Notes: generated by a model from the sequence alone, not told the origin. DNA of 51,319 nt from Paludibacter sp. 221 (GCF_010501035.1 NZ_QVMH01000018.1:1-51319); one strand, 5' to 3'; positions 24,961 through 34,202 are shown, counted from the first letter of the stretch. Translations and numbers: made by a program.

Positions 24961-26487
24961 ATGAAAACAAGAAATATAATTTTATCGCTTTTTATCTTGT
25001 TGCTTACTTCGTGCAACCTTGATGTAGAAGTATTCGACCAACTGTCGGGCGACAATGTGTTGGAAACCGAAAGTGATGTGAAAGCCGCCGTTACAGGTAT
25101 TTACCACGAACTCAGAGGAGGTGGTTGGGACAGGTATAGCTGCGCATGGGGCTCGCTGCTTACCATGCAGATAGGCTGTACCGACGAGTGTAGCAGCAAC
25201 TGGCTGTGGGAGCCTCAGATGGATTATTTGTGGAAAGCAGAAACAGCCGATATGGGATTGTTCTACAATGGATTGGTTCCCGCTGTAACAAGGGCTACTT
25301 CATTAATTGAGCGTATGCGTAAAGTATCTATATCTGCACCTCTGAAAAGGCAATATACCGCCGAAGTGCGCTGTTTGCGGGCTGTATGGGCTTATGACCT
25401 TTACGACCTTTATGGTACTGTGCCGCTGGTACTTGACCCCGATATTGCGACTAACCCCGACAAAGCTCAAAACTATTATCCTGAGCGTCCTACTGTAGAG
25501 ACGTATGTGAGCTTTGTGGAAACGGAACTCAAAGAGGTTCAGGAAAATCTGAAAACTACGGACAGGCTAACCGCAGGCGATTACGGACGTATGACTGTGG
25601 GTATAGCGCAAATGTATCTGTTGAAGTTGTACATGCACGAAGCCGGACAGGAACGTCACTATCGCAATAACGAAGCAAAAGCAATGCGCTGGTGGGAAAA
25701 AGCCGATTCCGTAGCCGGCGTAATGATAGCAGATGGCAAATATGAATTGCAGAAAGACTATATGTCGATATGGTCGCCAACCAACCAGCGGAATAAAGAA
25801 GTAATATTCCCGATGCCCAATGTGCCTATTGGGGGCTTAGGCAACTGCTTTCTGGCTCATGCCCTTCCGGCCGACTATGTTTCGTTAGATAATATACCGT
25901 TGACAAAGTGGGGAGGTTTCCTTGTTCCTTGGGCGTTTTACGACACATACAATGAAAACGACAAAAGGCTGAATGCGTTATTGAGTACTTACTGGAATGG
26001 CAGCCGGATGGTAGACCGCCGTACGGAGTATGTAGGCAACCCCGGTGCAATACCGATGAAGTATCAGGAAAACCCCAGCACTACCGGACAATGGGATGGC
26101 AGCGAGTATGTAATAAACCGTTATGCCGAGGTTATACTGGCTAAGGCAGAAGCATTGAACGAATTACATGGCCCTACCGATGAAGCGAAGAGCTATGTGC
26201 ATCAAATCCGTAGCCGTGCTTTCGATAATTACGAAGGAAGCATTCACGAGAAACTGGTGGATGATATTACCGATAAAGATGCTTTCCGCGACCATATATT
26301 AAAAGAGAGGGGTTGGGAGTTTTGCTGGGAAGGCATGCGCCGCCCTGACCTGATACGTCACGGAAAACTCATATCCAATGCCTTGGAAAGAGGTAAAGTC
26401 TCGGCCGAGCCCAAGCATATACTATATGCTATTCCACAGGCGGCTTGTTACGAAAATACTAATATCGACCAGAATGATGGTTTTTAG
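24961..26487 (+). CDS. SusD/RagB-type glycan-binding lipoprotein
   Basis: This 508-residue surface lipoprotein has lipidation Cys18 in 'LFILLLTSCNLDVEV'. The N-terminal SusD signature is 'FDQLSGDNVLETESDVKAAVTGIYHEL'. The TPR-like scaffold includes 'EVRCLRAVWAYDLYDLYGTVPLV', and the C-terminal RagB motif 'YVINRYAEVILAKAEALNEL...LKERGWEFCWEGMRRPDLIRHG' ends with the usual 'N.N..QNDGF'. It caps the SusC barrel and feeds it glycan. Distance to SusC is 13 bp, so both are one transcript. Confidence 0.96.
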   Translation: MKTRNIILSLFILLLTSCNLDVEVFDQLSGDNVLETESDVKAAVTGIYHELRGGGWDRYSCAWGSLLTMQIGCTDECSSNWLWEPQMDYLWKAETADMGLFYNGLVPAVTRATSLIERMRKVSISAPLKRQYTAEVRCLRAVWAYDLYDLYGTVPLVLDPDIATNPDKAQNYYPERPTVETYVSFVETELKEVQENLKTTDRLTAGDYGRMTVGIAQMYLLKLYMHEAGQERHYRNNEAKAMRWWEKADSVAGVMIADGKYELQKDYMSIWSPTNQRNKEVIFPMPNVPIGGLGNCFLAHALPADYVSLDNIPLTKWGGFLVPWAFYDTYNENDKRLNALLSTYWNGSRMVDRRTEYVGNPGAIPMKYQENPSTTGQWDGSEYVINRYAEVILAKAEALNELHGPTDEAKSYVHQIRSRAFDNYEGSIHEKLVDDITDKDAFRDHILKERGWEFCWEGMRRPDLIRHGKLISNALERGKVSAEPKHILYAIPQAACYENTNIDQNDGF

Positions 26488-26492
26488 AGGGA

Positions 26493-26620
26493 GAAGTAAA
26501 AAGTAAAAAGTTGAAAGGTAAAAGTAAAAAGGGGAAGATAGAGTAAAAAGATAAAGGGAAAAGTACTTTCAACTTGTAACTCGTAACTGTCCGAAGGACG
26601 AAGTAACTTGTAACTATTTT
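26493..26620. repeat. Word repeats between susD and susE-like genes
   Basis: A purine tract of aagtaaaaag words (26493-26563) is followed by cttgtaactcgtaact and cttgtaactatt (26572-26619). An inner pair aagttgaaag / ctttcaactt could form a hairpin. These words recur at other gene ends in the window. Their purpose is unknown. Confidence 0.6.
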
Positions 26621-26646
26621 AATACTAATTCTTAATTCGAATAATC

Positions 26647-27735
26647 ATGAAAAAAGCGTGTATTTATTTATTGGCAGTGCTTTTTATTTCGTTCACTGCA
26701 TGTAATCAAAACGGGCCTGACAATGGCGACCCTACTGTAGCTGATATTACTGTTTATCTGCCGGACGATTTGGAAGAGTTCGACCTGCTGTACGATAATC
26801 AGCAGAAACAACTGGAGTTTGAGTGGGACAACGAAGACGAGGGTGTAGAATACTCTATCCTCTTTAGTCTGGACGATGAAATGAATAACCCTAAAACTAT
26901 TTCGGTAGGCACGGAACTCACTAAAAAACTTACCCATGCCGAACTGGACGCGATACTGGGCGAACTGGGCGTAAAAGAATACAACAGGGGCGATTTGTAC
27001 TGGAAAATACAAGGTAAAAAAGAAGGTGCGGTAGCAAACAGCGAAGTACGCAGCATGAAACTGTTCCGTTTTTACAAACCGTTTGTCGACCCTCGCGATA
27101 ATGAGACATACCGTGTGTGCCGTGTAGTAGACCCACTAACAGGCAACTATGCCGTATGGTTGGCAGATAACCTCCGTGCGACAAAATACAGCGATGGCAC
27201 TCCTGTAGAAGGTTATAAGTTTTACACCCCACAAGAAGGTGAAGACGATTCGTGGATAAAAACTTTTGGGGCATATTATACATGGACTGCCGTGATGAAA
27301 GGCACTAAAGGCGCCGAGGAAGGCGAAAAAATTCAGGGAATTGCTCCCGAAGGTTGGCACATACCAACATCGGCAGAGTGGGTTTTTCTTATCAATGCTT
27401 GCGACGAGGGTGACGGGCCGGGGACTGCCCTGAAAGATAAAACCCTTTGGGACCCTACTGCCACTAACATCGGAACTAACTCAATAGGCTTCAATATGGC
27501 TGCTACAGGTTATATCTGGGAAGTGCCTGTAAACGACGTGATTGAGCCTTTTGCCAATACTTATTTCTGGACAGCAACAGCTCCGCAAGAAGGCGACGTA
27601 TTCCCTTGGGACCCCAATCCGGCTAATTTCCCTAATCAGGCAGTTACCTATGGATTCAATAAAAATGACTTTGGCGCAGCACTTTATCCATACGACCGTA
27701 CAAGAGGTTTCTCTCTGCGTTGTGTGATGGATTAA
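26647..27735 (+). CDS. SusE-like lipoprotein with FISUMP domain
   Basis: This 362-residue lipoprotein has lipidation Cys19 in 'LAVLFISFTACNQN'. The first part (about 30-145) looks like a SusE N-terminal Ig domain ('LEFEWDNEDEGVEYSILFSLDDEMNNPKTI...LYWKIQGKKEG'). The second part (about 150-362) matches the 'Fibrobacter succinogenes major paralogous' (FISUMP) domain: 'DNETYRVCRVVDPLTGNYAVWLADNLRATKYSDGTPV', 'FGAYYTWTAVM', 'GIAPEGWHIPTSAEW', ending 'RGFSLRCVMD'. It probably sits on the cell surface and binds the glycan imported by the SusCD pair. Third structural gene of the locus. Confidence 0.85.
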   Translation: MKKACIYLLAVLFISFTACNQNGPDNGDPTVADITVYLPDDLEEFDLLYDNQQKQLEFEWDNEDEGVEYSILFSLDDEMNNPKTISVGTELTKKLTHAELDAILGELGVKEYNRGDLYWKIQGKKEGAVANSEVRSMKLFRFYKPFVDPRDNETYRVCRVVDPLTGNYAVWLADNLRATKYSDGTPVEGYKFYTPQEGEDDSWIKTFGAYYTWTAVMKGTKGAEEGEKIQGIAPEGWHIPTSAEWVFLINACDEGDGPGTALKDKTLWDPTATNIGTNSIGFNMAATGYIWEVPVNDVIEPFANTYFWTATAPQEGDVFPWDPNPANFPNQAVTYGFNKNDFGAALYPYDRTRGFSLRCVMD

Positions 27736-27815
27736 ACAAGTACGAGGGGAAAAGTAAAAAAGTAGAAAGTAAAAAGTATAACGTTATTTACTTGCCTCTT
27801 ACTCTTTACTTCTCT

Positions 27816-27965
27816 TTAACTTGGGCTTACAGCCCGCCAAGTTTGCTATTGCAAACTAACCCAAGGCGACGCTTCGCTTTGCCATTGGGCTGAATTAAAA
27901 CGGGCTTACAGCCCTTAGAATCAGGATTATGCTAACGCTTAAAATCTTCCGACCACGACTGATTT
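27816..27965. repeat. Solo right half of the 270-bp nested repeat
   Basis: The block matches 21241-21390 almost base for base, including ggcgacgcttcgctt, gggcttacagccc and the 25-bp outer arm, but the left half is missing. It is followed by another hairpin (tcacgggatt / aatcccgtga, 27985-28007) and the palindromes ccgtatagcgg...ccgctttacgg (28042-28071) and cccctcgttgcaaacgaggg (28096-28115). Confidence 0.8.
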
Positions 27966-28130
27966 GTAATCCGCAGTTAATAAATCACGGGATTACAAAT
28001 CCCGTGAGACTAAAAGAACAAGTAATGTGTAAACGTCCATTCCGTATAGCGGCTTCGAGTCCGCTTTACGGATAGACATAAAGTCCGGACACTTCCCCTC
28101 GTTGCAAACGAGGGACAGGAAAGAAAAAAA

Positions 28131-28203
28131 CTATGTGTTTCTATGTGTAAACTAACTGAACCTATGTGGCAAAAAGAACAAAAAGCCTTCGTGTCTCCGT
28201 GTT
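28131..28203 (+). repeat. 'ctatgtg' repeat copy 2 plus a 'gtgtctccgtgtt' word
   Basis: 28131-28175 repeats the core actaactgaacctatgtggc found at 2431-2529. Right after it, gtgtctccgtgtt (28191-28203) equals the end of the inverted repeats that flank the GxxExxY gene at 48458-48965. It forms part of the 504-bp repeat-filled gap before the GH27 gene. Confidence 0.6.
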
Positions 28204-28239
28204 TTTAAAAAATAAAAAATTGTAACTCGTAACTATTTT

Positions 28240-29616
28240 ATGAAAAGGTATAAAAAAGCAGTGTTTTTTCTTTTTTGCTTGCTGGCGGTAATGGGTTGCC
28301 AGCAAACAAAAAAGGCAGAGAATGTAAGACAGGGTAAAAAATCGTTGGCAGAGCGTCCTCCTATGGGTTGGAATAGCTGGATATGTTTCGGAACGTCGGT
28401 AACCGAAGATGAGGTAAAAGCGAATGCCGATTTTATGGCAGAAAACCTGAACGGTTCGGGCTGGGAGTATATAATAATAGATGCCGGATGGTACGCTCCG
28501 GGCATGGTAACGCTGGAACAGTACGAGGCAAAAAATCCGCCTCAACTGATAGATGAATACGGACGCCTGATAGTGGATACGGAAAAATATCCTTCGGCTA
28601 AAAACGGACAAGGACTGAAAGGTATTGCCGACTATGTGCACAGCAAAGGTTTGAAAATAGGAATCCACCTGATGCGTGGAATACCTGTTCAGGCTGTAGA
28701 ACAAAATACTCCGGTGAAAAAGACTAATTATCGTGCACGCGATATAGCAAACCTCGACTCGCAGTGCGAGTGGTATTTCGGCTTTTACGGCATAGATATG
28801 AGCAAGCCGGGGGCGCAGGAGTATTACGATTCGATGTTCGAACTGTACGAATCGTGGGGGATAGATTATGTGAAAGTAGATGATTTACTGTCGCCCATAT
28901 ATGCTTACGACGAGATTGAAGCCATACGCAAGGCGATGGATAAAATAAAACGCCCTATAGTATTGAGCCTTTCGCCCGGCCCTGCACCTGTGGAAAACAT
29001 CAACCACCTGCAACATACGGCTGAACTGTGGCGTATTTCGGAAGACTTCTGGGATAACTGGGAGTCGCTGAAAGAGCAATTCCCCTTGTGTCGCAAATGG
29101 CAGGGATATATAGGCAACGGGCACTGGCCTGATGCCGATATGCTGCCCATCGGGCCTATGGCGCAGCGTGCTATGCGTGGCAAGCCGCGCCCTACAAACT
29201 TTACTGAGGACGAGCAATACACTATGATGACGCTCTGGTCGATGTTTCGTTCGCCTATGATGCTGGGTTGTAATTTGCCTGAGATGGATAAGTTTACACT
29301 TAGCTTGGTTACAAACAACGATGTGTTGAAAATCAATCAGAGCTCGAAAAACAACAGGGAACTGTTTGAGCGTGACGGGATTATTTGCTGGTTTGCACAG
29401 AGCAAAGATGATTCGGCGTATTACATCGCCTTATTCAACCTGAACGATGAGCCTGCTAAAGATTACGTATTCTCTCTACAAGAGATAAACCATATAGGCG
29501 ATTTCATGATTAAGGATTTGTGGAACGGCAATAACGTACCGGTGCACAACAATGCGGTGAAACTGTCGATAAACGCTCATGGAGTGAGGCTTATTGAAAT
29601 AAAAAACAAAAACTGA
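28240..29616 (+). CDS. GH27 glycosidase lipoprotein (alpha-galactosidase / alpha-N-acetylgalactosaminidase type)
   Basis: This 458-residue lipoprotein has lipidation Cys20 in 'FCLLAVMGCQQ'. The family entry motif 'PPMGWNSW' is at residues 40-47 and the second motif 'YIIIDAGWY' follows. The predicted nucleophile is Asp214 in 'YVKVDDL' (family YLKYDNC) and the acid/base Asp269 in 'RISEDFWDNWESL', which lines up with the family R..xDI.DSW. A C-terminal beta-sandwich follows. It should retain anomeric configuration and cleave terminal alpha-linked Gal or GalNAc. The family also holds other activities, so substrate is open. It belongs to the SusCD locus but a 504-bp repeat-filled gap precedes it. 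Confidence 0.9.
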   Translation: MKRYKKAVFFLFCLLAVMGCQQTKKAENVRQGKKSLAERPPMGWNSWICFGTSVTEDEVKANADFMAENLNGSGWEYIIIDAGWYAPGMVTLEQYEAKNPPQLIDEYGRLIVDTEKYPSAKNGQGLKGIADYVHSKGLKIGIHLMRGIPVQAVEQNTPVKKTNYRARDIANLDSQCEWYFGFYGIDMSKPGAQEYYDSMFELYESWGIDYVKVDDLLSPIYAYDEIEAIRKAMDKIKRPIVLSLSPGPAPVENINHLQHTAELWRISEDFWDNWESLKEQFPLCRKWQGYIGNGHWPDADMLPIGPMAQRAMRGKPRPTNFTEDEQYTMMTLWSMFRSPMMLGCNLPEMDKFTLSLVTNNDVLKINQSSKNNRELFERDGIICWFAQSKDDSAYYIALFNLNDEPAKDYVFSLQEINHIGDFMIKDLWNGNNVPVHNNAVKLSINAHGVRLIEIKNKN

Positions 29617-29700
29617 GTATCCATTTAACGCCTAATATCTATTGTGTCTATTGTAGTTCAATTTTAGGTTATTTCGCGGATAGTCATTAAAAAAACTGAT

Positions 29701-31239
29701 ATGAAAAAATTACAAATATTTTTTTGGATACTTCTGTTCCCGCTGCTGATTTACTCGTGCAAAGAGCCGGATATAAACGGAGGAGATGAACCGGAGAAGC
29801 CGGAAGAAGCCACATGCACATGGATACTCAACAGCTTGGATAAGGTAGATGGTTACAAGTCGTATTCGGTAAGCAACCAAACAGCCCTCCGGATGCTGAA
29901 AAACGAGTATGAGAGCATTCAGTTTGTTATCGAAACTGCGGGTAATGGAGAATTGACCATTGAGAGGGATGCTAACAGTAACCCCATTGAGTTTCAATGT
30001 CGTAAGATTATGACTTTCGAGTCGATGGAAGATGTGCTTGTGCCTTGCCACGGCAAGGTAAAACCCGATAAAAAACTGGTAAAGGTATGGCTGACTTTCA
30101 AAACCGGAATGGATGCCCGGGCAGGAACGTATAAGGAAATTATCCGCTTCAAAAATTCTTCGGAGAAGCATTCTGTAACAGTCTCTATTAAGATAGAGGA
30201 CGCGGCATTGCCCGAAACTCCGTCTTTAGCTTCGGCTTTCGGGATAAACCCGAATAATCTCATCCTTGCGGGGCTATCGGAAGCACAGAAGGTAACGAAG
30301 CGTAAGGAAGTGTCCGACTTGCTGCTCACATACCGTATTTCGCCTTACTTTTCCACATGGCTTTCGGGGTCTATGCGTACCGAAGTAAATTCGTCTCCCT
30401 ATGCGTGGAACGATGATAAAACATGGGCTTATTTCTCGGATAAGCGTTTTAACCGGATTGCTCTGCCTTACCACGGGCTGAACGATACGGAACTCGAAGC
30501 AATGCTAAGCCGTGCAAGGCAAGAGGGGCTTATCGATAAGGTGTATTTCTACGTATGGGACGAGCCTACCAAGATGGCGGAGTACGAACAAATCAAGGTA
30601 TTTGCCGATAAAATTCATAAATATGCCCCTGAAGCTAAAGTAATTACAACTTTTTATCGTGGACCCGAAGATGGTGCTAATAAAGACGATTTGTTTGCGG
30701 TGTTCGACATACTGCACGGGGCTACAAGCATATTTTGTACAGGTGTGTGGTCGTTGCAGGCAAACGAGTACCGTTCGCAGCAGTGCAAGGCAAAACTAAA
30801 AGCCGGCGAAGAGTGGTGGACATACGTTTGTATGGCCGATGCTCCGGGATTGGCACAAAACTCTTCGGGCATTCCGAACAGGGTAGTCATGTGGCGAAAC
30901 TGGAAAGAACAGCCCACAGGTTTTCTGTATTGGGTGGTAAATGGTTTTGCAAGTATGAACCCTTTACGAAGCCGTACGGAACTTCCCAAAGGTGACGGAC
31001 TTCTTGTTTATCCTGGCGAGCCTTTTGGAGTGGACGAGCCGTGTGTCTCAATCCGTTTGGAACGGTGGAGAGATGGCGCAGAAGATTATGAAATGCTGAC
31101 ACTCTTTGAAAAGAAAAAGGGAAGGAGCGAGGCCGAAAGCCTCTTGGCAAATGTGTATAAAAATCCTTCGCAATACACTACCAATATAAGCCATGTGGAG
31201 GTTTTTAAAAAGAAACTGATTGATGGAATTGTGAATTAG
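29701..31239 (+). CDS. DUF4091 / GH123-like glycosidase lipoprotein, paralog 1
   Basis: This 512-residue lipoprotein has lipidation Cys20 in 'LLFPLLIYSCKEP'. An N-terminal beta-sandwich (about 35-165, 'NEYESIQFVIETAG', 'VPCHGKVKPDKKLVKVWLTFKT') is followed by a TIM-barrel-like catalytic part with 'VYFYVWDEPTKMAEYEQIKVFA'. The Asp287-Glu288 pair fits the catalytic pair of GH123 beta-N-acetylgalactosaminidases, which use the substrate's acetamido group. The end carries the DUF4091 signature 'CVSIRLERWRDGAEDYEML'. It is paralogous to the next gene (same layout, many shared motifs). Predicted to remove beta-linked GalNAc (inference). Confidence 0.8.
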   Translation: MKKLQIFFWILLFPLLIYSCKEPDINGGDEPEKPEEATCTWILNSLDKVDGYKSYSVSNQTALRMLKNEYESIQFVIETAGNGELTIERDANSNPIEFQCRKIMTFESMEDVLVPCHGKVKPDKKLVKVWLTFKTGMDARAGTYKEIIRFKNSSEKHSVTVSIKIEDAALPETPSLASAFGINPNNLILAGLSEAQKVTKRKEVSDLLLTYRISPYFSTWLSGSMRTEVNSSPYAWNDDKTWAYFSDKRFNRIALPYHGLNDTELEAMLSRARQEGLIDKVYFYVWDEPTKMAEYEQIKVFADKIHKYAPEAKVITTFYRGPEDGANKDDLFAVFDILHGATSIFCTGVWSLQANEYRSQQCKAKLKAGEEWWTYVCMADAPGLAQNSSGIPNRVVMWRNWKEQPTGFLYWVVNGFASMNPLRSRTELPKGDGLLVYPGEPFGVDEPCVSIRLERWRDGAEDYEMLTLFEKKKGRSEAESLLANVYKNPSQYTTNISHVEVFKKKLIDGIVN

Positions 31240-31323
31240 TTACGAGTTACAAGCCTTATCGGTCAGATAACAGGGCTTGAAAAATAGAACATTAAATTTT
31301 ATTCAAAAATTAAAACCTGAAAT

Positions 31324-32835
31324 ATGCGTTGTTTTAAAAATATATTTTTAGTAAGTACATTGTTGTTGCTGTTTTTGCTTTCGTCTTGCAGCAAGGAGAA
31401 AATAGAGTGCCGTATCCTTCCTTCGGTAGAAAAGGTAGAGAGTTATGAAAATTTCGCTGCTTCGTGCCAAACAAACATTGCGCTGGCAAAAGCCGAAAGC
31501 GAACATTTTCAGATAGTATTCAAAGGTACGCCGGGCGAGGTTTACACTATTACCCGCCACAACGAGACACCTGATATTCAATTTAATTGCCGCCGAATAG
31601 AGAGTATAAATGGATTTAATGATGTTTTAGTGCCTTTTGGTAGTGAGATTGAACTGACCGATTCGGTAGCCAAATTGTGGGTGACGTACAAGACCAATTA
31701 TGCTACAGTCCCCGGCAATTACACCGAAAAACTAATAATTAAAGGCGACGATAAAGAGCAGGAGATAAAAGTAAATATAACGGTTTACGATGTTGAACTG
31801 CCTGTAACACCTACTATCCCCGCAACTTTTGGGATAATAGAGGAAAAATTGGAAAAAAATTATTCGGCAGCCAATCTGGAAAAGGCAAAACTGCAATGGG
31901 CTGATTTATGCCTCGATTACCGCATGAATCCTTATTTCTCTACTTGGCTCGAAGAGAGTATGAAGCACGAAGCATCATCATCGCCTTGGAAATGGGATGA
32001 CGAACGTACTTATAAATTCCTGTCGGACGAGCGTTTCAACCGTTACGCGCTTCCTTACCATTCTTTATCCAAAGGCGAACTTAAAAATATGCTGGAAACA
32101 TATAACGAAAAGGGCATGTTGAACGATGCCTATTTCTACCTGTGGGACGAGCCTGTGCTTATGAGCGAGTATGCTCAGATAAAGAAGTTTGCAAACGACA
32201 TCCATCAGGTTGCGCCAAATGCAAAGGTACTTACCACTTTCTTCTGTGGCCCTAAGGATGGCAAATACAAAGATAACCTGTGGTCGGTGTTCGATTTGTG
32301 GCGTGGTGATACGCAGATATACAGTATGAGTGCATGGGCGCTACATACTACCGAAGCCAATGCTGATACTTGCCGTATGTTGCTGAAAGACAATGAAGAG
32401 TGGTGGACGTACGTGTGTATGGGCCCCGGAGGCGAAGAGCCAAACCTGCTCCTGAGCATGAGTGGCTACCAGAATCGTGCTGTGATGTGGCGTAGCTGGA
32501 AAGAAAAAACTACCGGATTTCTGTATTGGGCGGTTAATGCCTACGCTGATGAGAAAACGCTGGAGTTCCGTACCGATTTGCCTGAGGGCGATGGGGTGCT
32601 TATCTATCCCGGAGAACATTTTGGAGTAAGCGAGCCTGTTGTATCCATCCGTATGGAAAGATGGCGCGACAGTATGGAAGATTACGAATTGCTGGTACAA
32701 CTTGAGCAAAAAATAGGAAGGGCTAAGGCCGAATCTATTTTCGGTAATATATATACAGCTCCCGACAACTATACGGATAATTACCTGATAATTGATAAAT
32801 TCCGCAATTCGGTATTGGATATACTGAAGAATTAA
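31324..32835 (+). CDS. DUF4091 / GH123-like glycosidase lipoprotein, paralog 2
   Basis: The 503-residue product has lipidation Cys19 ('LLLLFLLSSCSKE') and the same two-part layout as its upstream paralog. Shared blocks include 'SPWKWDDERTYKFLSDERFNRYALPYHSL', 'AYFYLWDEPVLMSEYAQIKKFANDIH' with the presumed catalytic Asp275-Glu276, 'EEWWTYVCMG', 'GFLYWAVNAYAD' and the C-terminal 'VVSIRMERWRDSMEDYELL'. The two genes are 84 bp apart and arose by duplication. Divergence suggests related but distinct linkages or glycan contexts. Confidence 0.8.
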   Translation: MRCFKNIFLVSTLLLLFLLSSCSKEKIECRILPSVEKVESYENFAASCQTNIALAKAESEHFQIVFKGTPGEVYTITRHNETPDIQFNCRRIESINGFNDVLVPFGSEIELTDSVAKLWVTYKTNYATVPGNYTEKLIIKGDDKEQEIKVNITVYDVELPVTPTIPATFGIIEEKLEKNYSAANLEKAKLQWADLCLDYRMNPYFSTWLEESMKHEASSSPWKWDDERTYKFLSDERFNRYALPYHSLSKGELKNMLETYNEKGMLNDAYFYLWDEPVLMSEYAQIKKFANDIHQVAPNAKVLTTFFCGPKDGKYKDNLWSVFDLWRGDTQIYSMSAWALHTTEANADTCRMLLKDNEEWWTYVCMGPGGEEPNLLLSMSGYQNRAVMWRSWKEKTTGFLYWAVNAYADEKTLEFRTDLPEGDGVLIYPGEHFGVSEPVVSIRMERWRDSMEDYELLVQLEQKIGRAKAESIFGNIYTAPDNYTDNYLIIDKFRNSVLDILKN

Positions 32836-32862
32836 CGGTCAACAGTCAACGGGACTACCTTT

Positions 32863-32900
32863 CACTGGCACAAGTTTAGCGAAGCGTAACTTGTGCCGAA
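32863..32900. repeat. 38-bp hairpin repeat, copy 2
   Basis: Near copy of 21401-21438 with stem ggcacaagtt / aacttgtgcc. A looser related piece (acaagtcgcaggcttgcgcc) follows at 32939-32958. Confidence 0.7.
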
Positions 32901-33023
32901 AATAAAATGCAGTTTTAAACTGTAAAGAAACAAGGATACAAGTCGCAGGCTTGCGCCAAATATGGGGTCAACGGATTATAGACGATAAGAAATAAGATTA
33001 TTAACTTTTTAAATTTATGCTTT

Positions 33024-34202
33024 ATGAAAATCTCTACTTTTTTCAAACAGATTTCATGTATTATAGTATTGGCATGTGTTTTTGGACTGAATGCGAAAGC
33101 AGATGTAGGATATGCTGAGTTTAAATCCACCGGTGCGGGAATGAATGCATTGGAAACTACTATCGGAGCTGCTACTATGACTGTGGAAACGTGGTTGTAT
33201 ATTGATAACAATGCAGGTTTTTTTGCATCGAACATGCATGCCGACAAGGGTTTTCTATTGGGTTTCGACGGGCATTTTAAATTCCAACTGGATGGGGTTT
33301 CTGTATGGATTGACCCTGCAACGTGGAAAGGAAACTGGACACATATCGCTTGTGTGGCCGATGGAACTAATATGATTGTGTATGTAAATGGAGTAAGCGC
33401 AGGCTCACAACCATGCGCAGGGTATAATACCGAGGCAGACAACAAACCATTGTATCTGGGGCGTGCCCCTTGGGGTAACCCATTTGTCGGGAAGCTGGCC
33501 GATTTCCGCTTATGGAACGTGGCACGTACGGCCGACGAGATAAGCCAGAATTATCAAAAGCGTATCGCGGCCAATACTGCGGGATTGGTGAAGAACTTCA
33601 ATTTTATGGAAGGAACAGGTGACAATACAGCAGACTTGGTAAACCCTGACGGAAACAAAGGCTGGTTTATGGGTACGCTTGATACCGACTATGCGTGGGG
33701 TGTAGCGGCAAAAACGCCTGCTGCGTTGCAGTATGATACTAAAGGGCAATATGAGTTCGACCTGACATGGGAAGGAACCACAGGCAATAAATGGACAGTG
33801 GAAATTACCGACCCAAGCGAAAACGTTACTTACAGGGAAAATTTAGTACAGAATACATCTAATTTTTCAGGCTTGGCAGCAGGTAAATATAAATTCAGGG
33901 TAAAGGAAGCTTCTTTTATCGCAACAGCTTATTCCGATTATCTGGAAGTTACCCTTCCTTTAGCCACTACATTGGATGAAAATGCTAAAATTTCGGGAAT
34001 GAATTTAGTACAGACTGATAACCTGATTACAATCAAAGGCATTGAGGCCGGAAACCAAGTGGTTGTGTATGGTGCAAGCGGACAGTTAATGTTTAAGAAT
34101 ATAGCTTCGGACGAAGTGATGGAAATAAGCACCACCGCTTGGCAGGATGGTTTGTATATAATTGCGGTAGAAGGTGGCAAAAGCTGGAAAATTATACGGT
34201 AA
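33024..34202 (+). CDS. Secreted LamG/concanavalin-like protein with C-terminal sorting tail
   Basis: This 392-residue protein has a signal peptide of about 26 residues (...FGLNAKA). A LamG-like jelly-roll follows ('MTVETWLYIDNNAGFFASN', 'WTHIACVADGTNMIVYVNGVSAG', 'PLYLGRAPWGNPFVGKLADFRLWNVARTADEI', about 45-190). A middle Ig-like segment comes next ('YEFDLTWEGTTGNKWTVEITDPSENVTYREN'), and then a C-terminal 80-residue module ending 'GLYIIAVEGGKSWKIIR', typical of type IX secretion sorting domains. It would be displayed on the surface and bind or trim glycan for the SusCD system. It is the last gene of the locus, 188 bp after the second DUF4091 gene. Confidence 0.82.
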   Translation: MKISTFFKQISCIIVLACVFGLNAKADVGYAEFKSTGAGMNALETTIGAATMTVETWLYIDNNAGFFASNMHADKGFLLGFDGHFKFQLDGVSVWIDPATWKGNWTHIACVADGTNMIVYVNGVSAGSQPCAGYNTEADNKPLYLGRAPWGNPFVGKLADFRLWNVARTADEISQNYQKRIAANTAGLVKNFNFMEGTGDNTADLVNPDGNKGWFMGTLDTDYAWGVAAKTPAALQYDTKGQYEFDLTWEGTTGNKWTVEITDPSENVTYRENLVQNTSNFSGLAAGKYKFRVKEASFIATAYSDYLEVTLPLATTLDENAKISGMNLVQTDNLITIKGIEAGNQVVVYGASGQLMFKNIASDEVMEISTTAWQDGLYIIAVEGGKSWKIIR

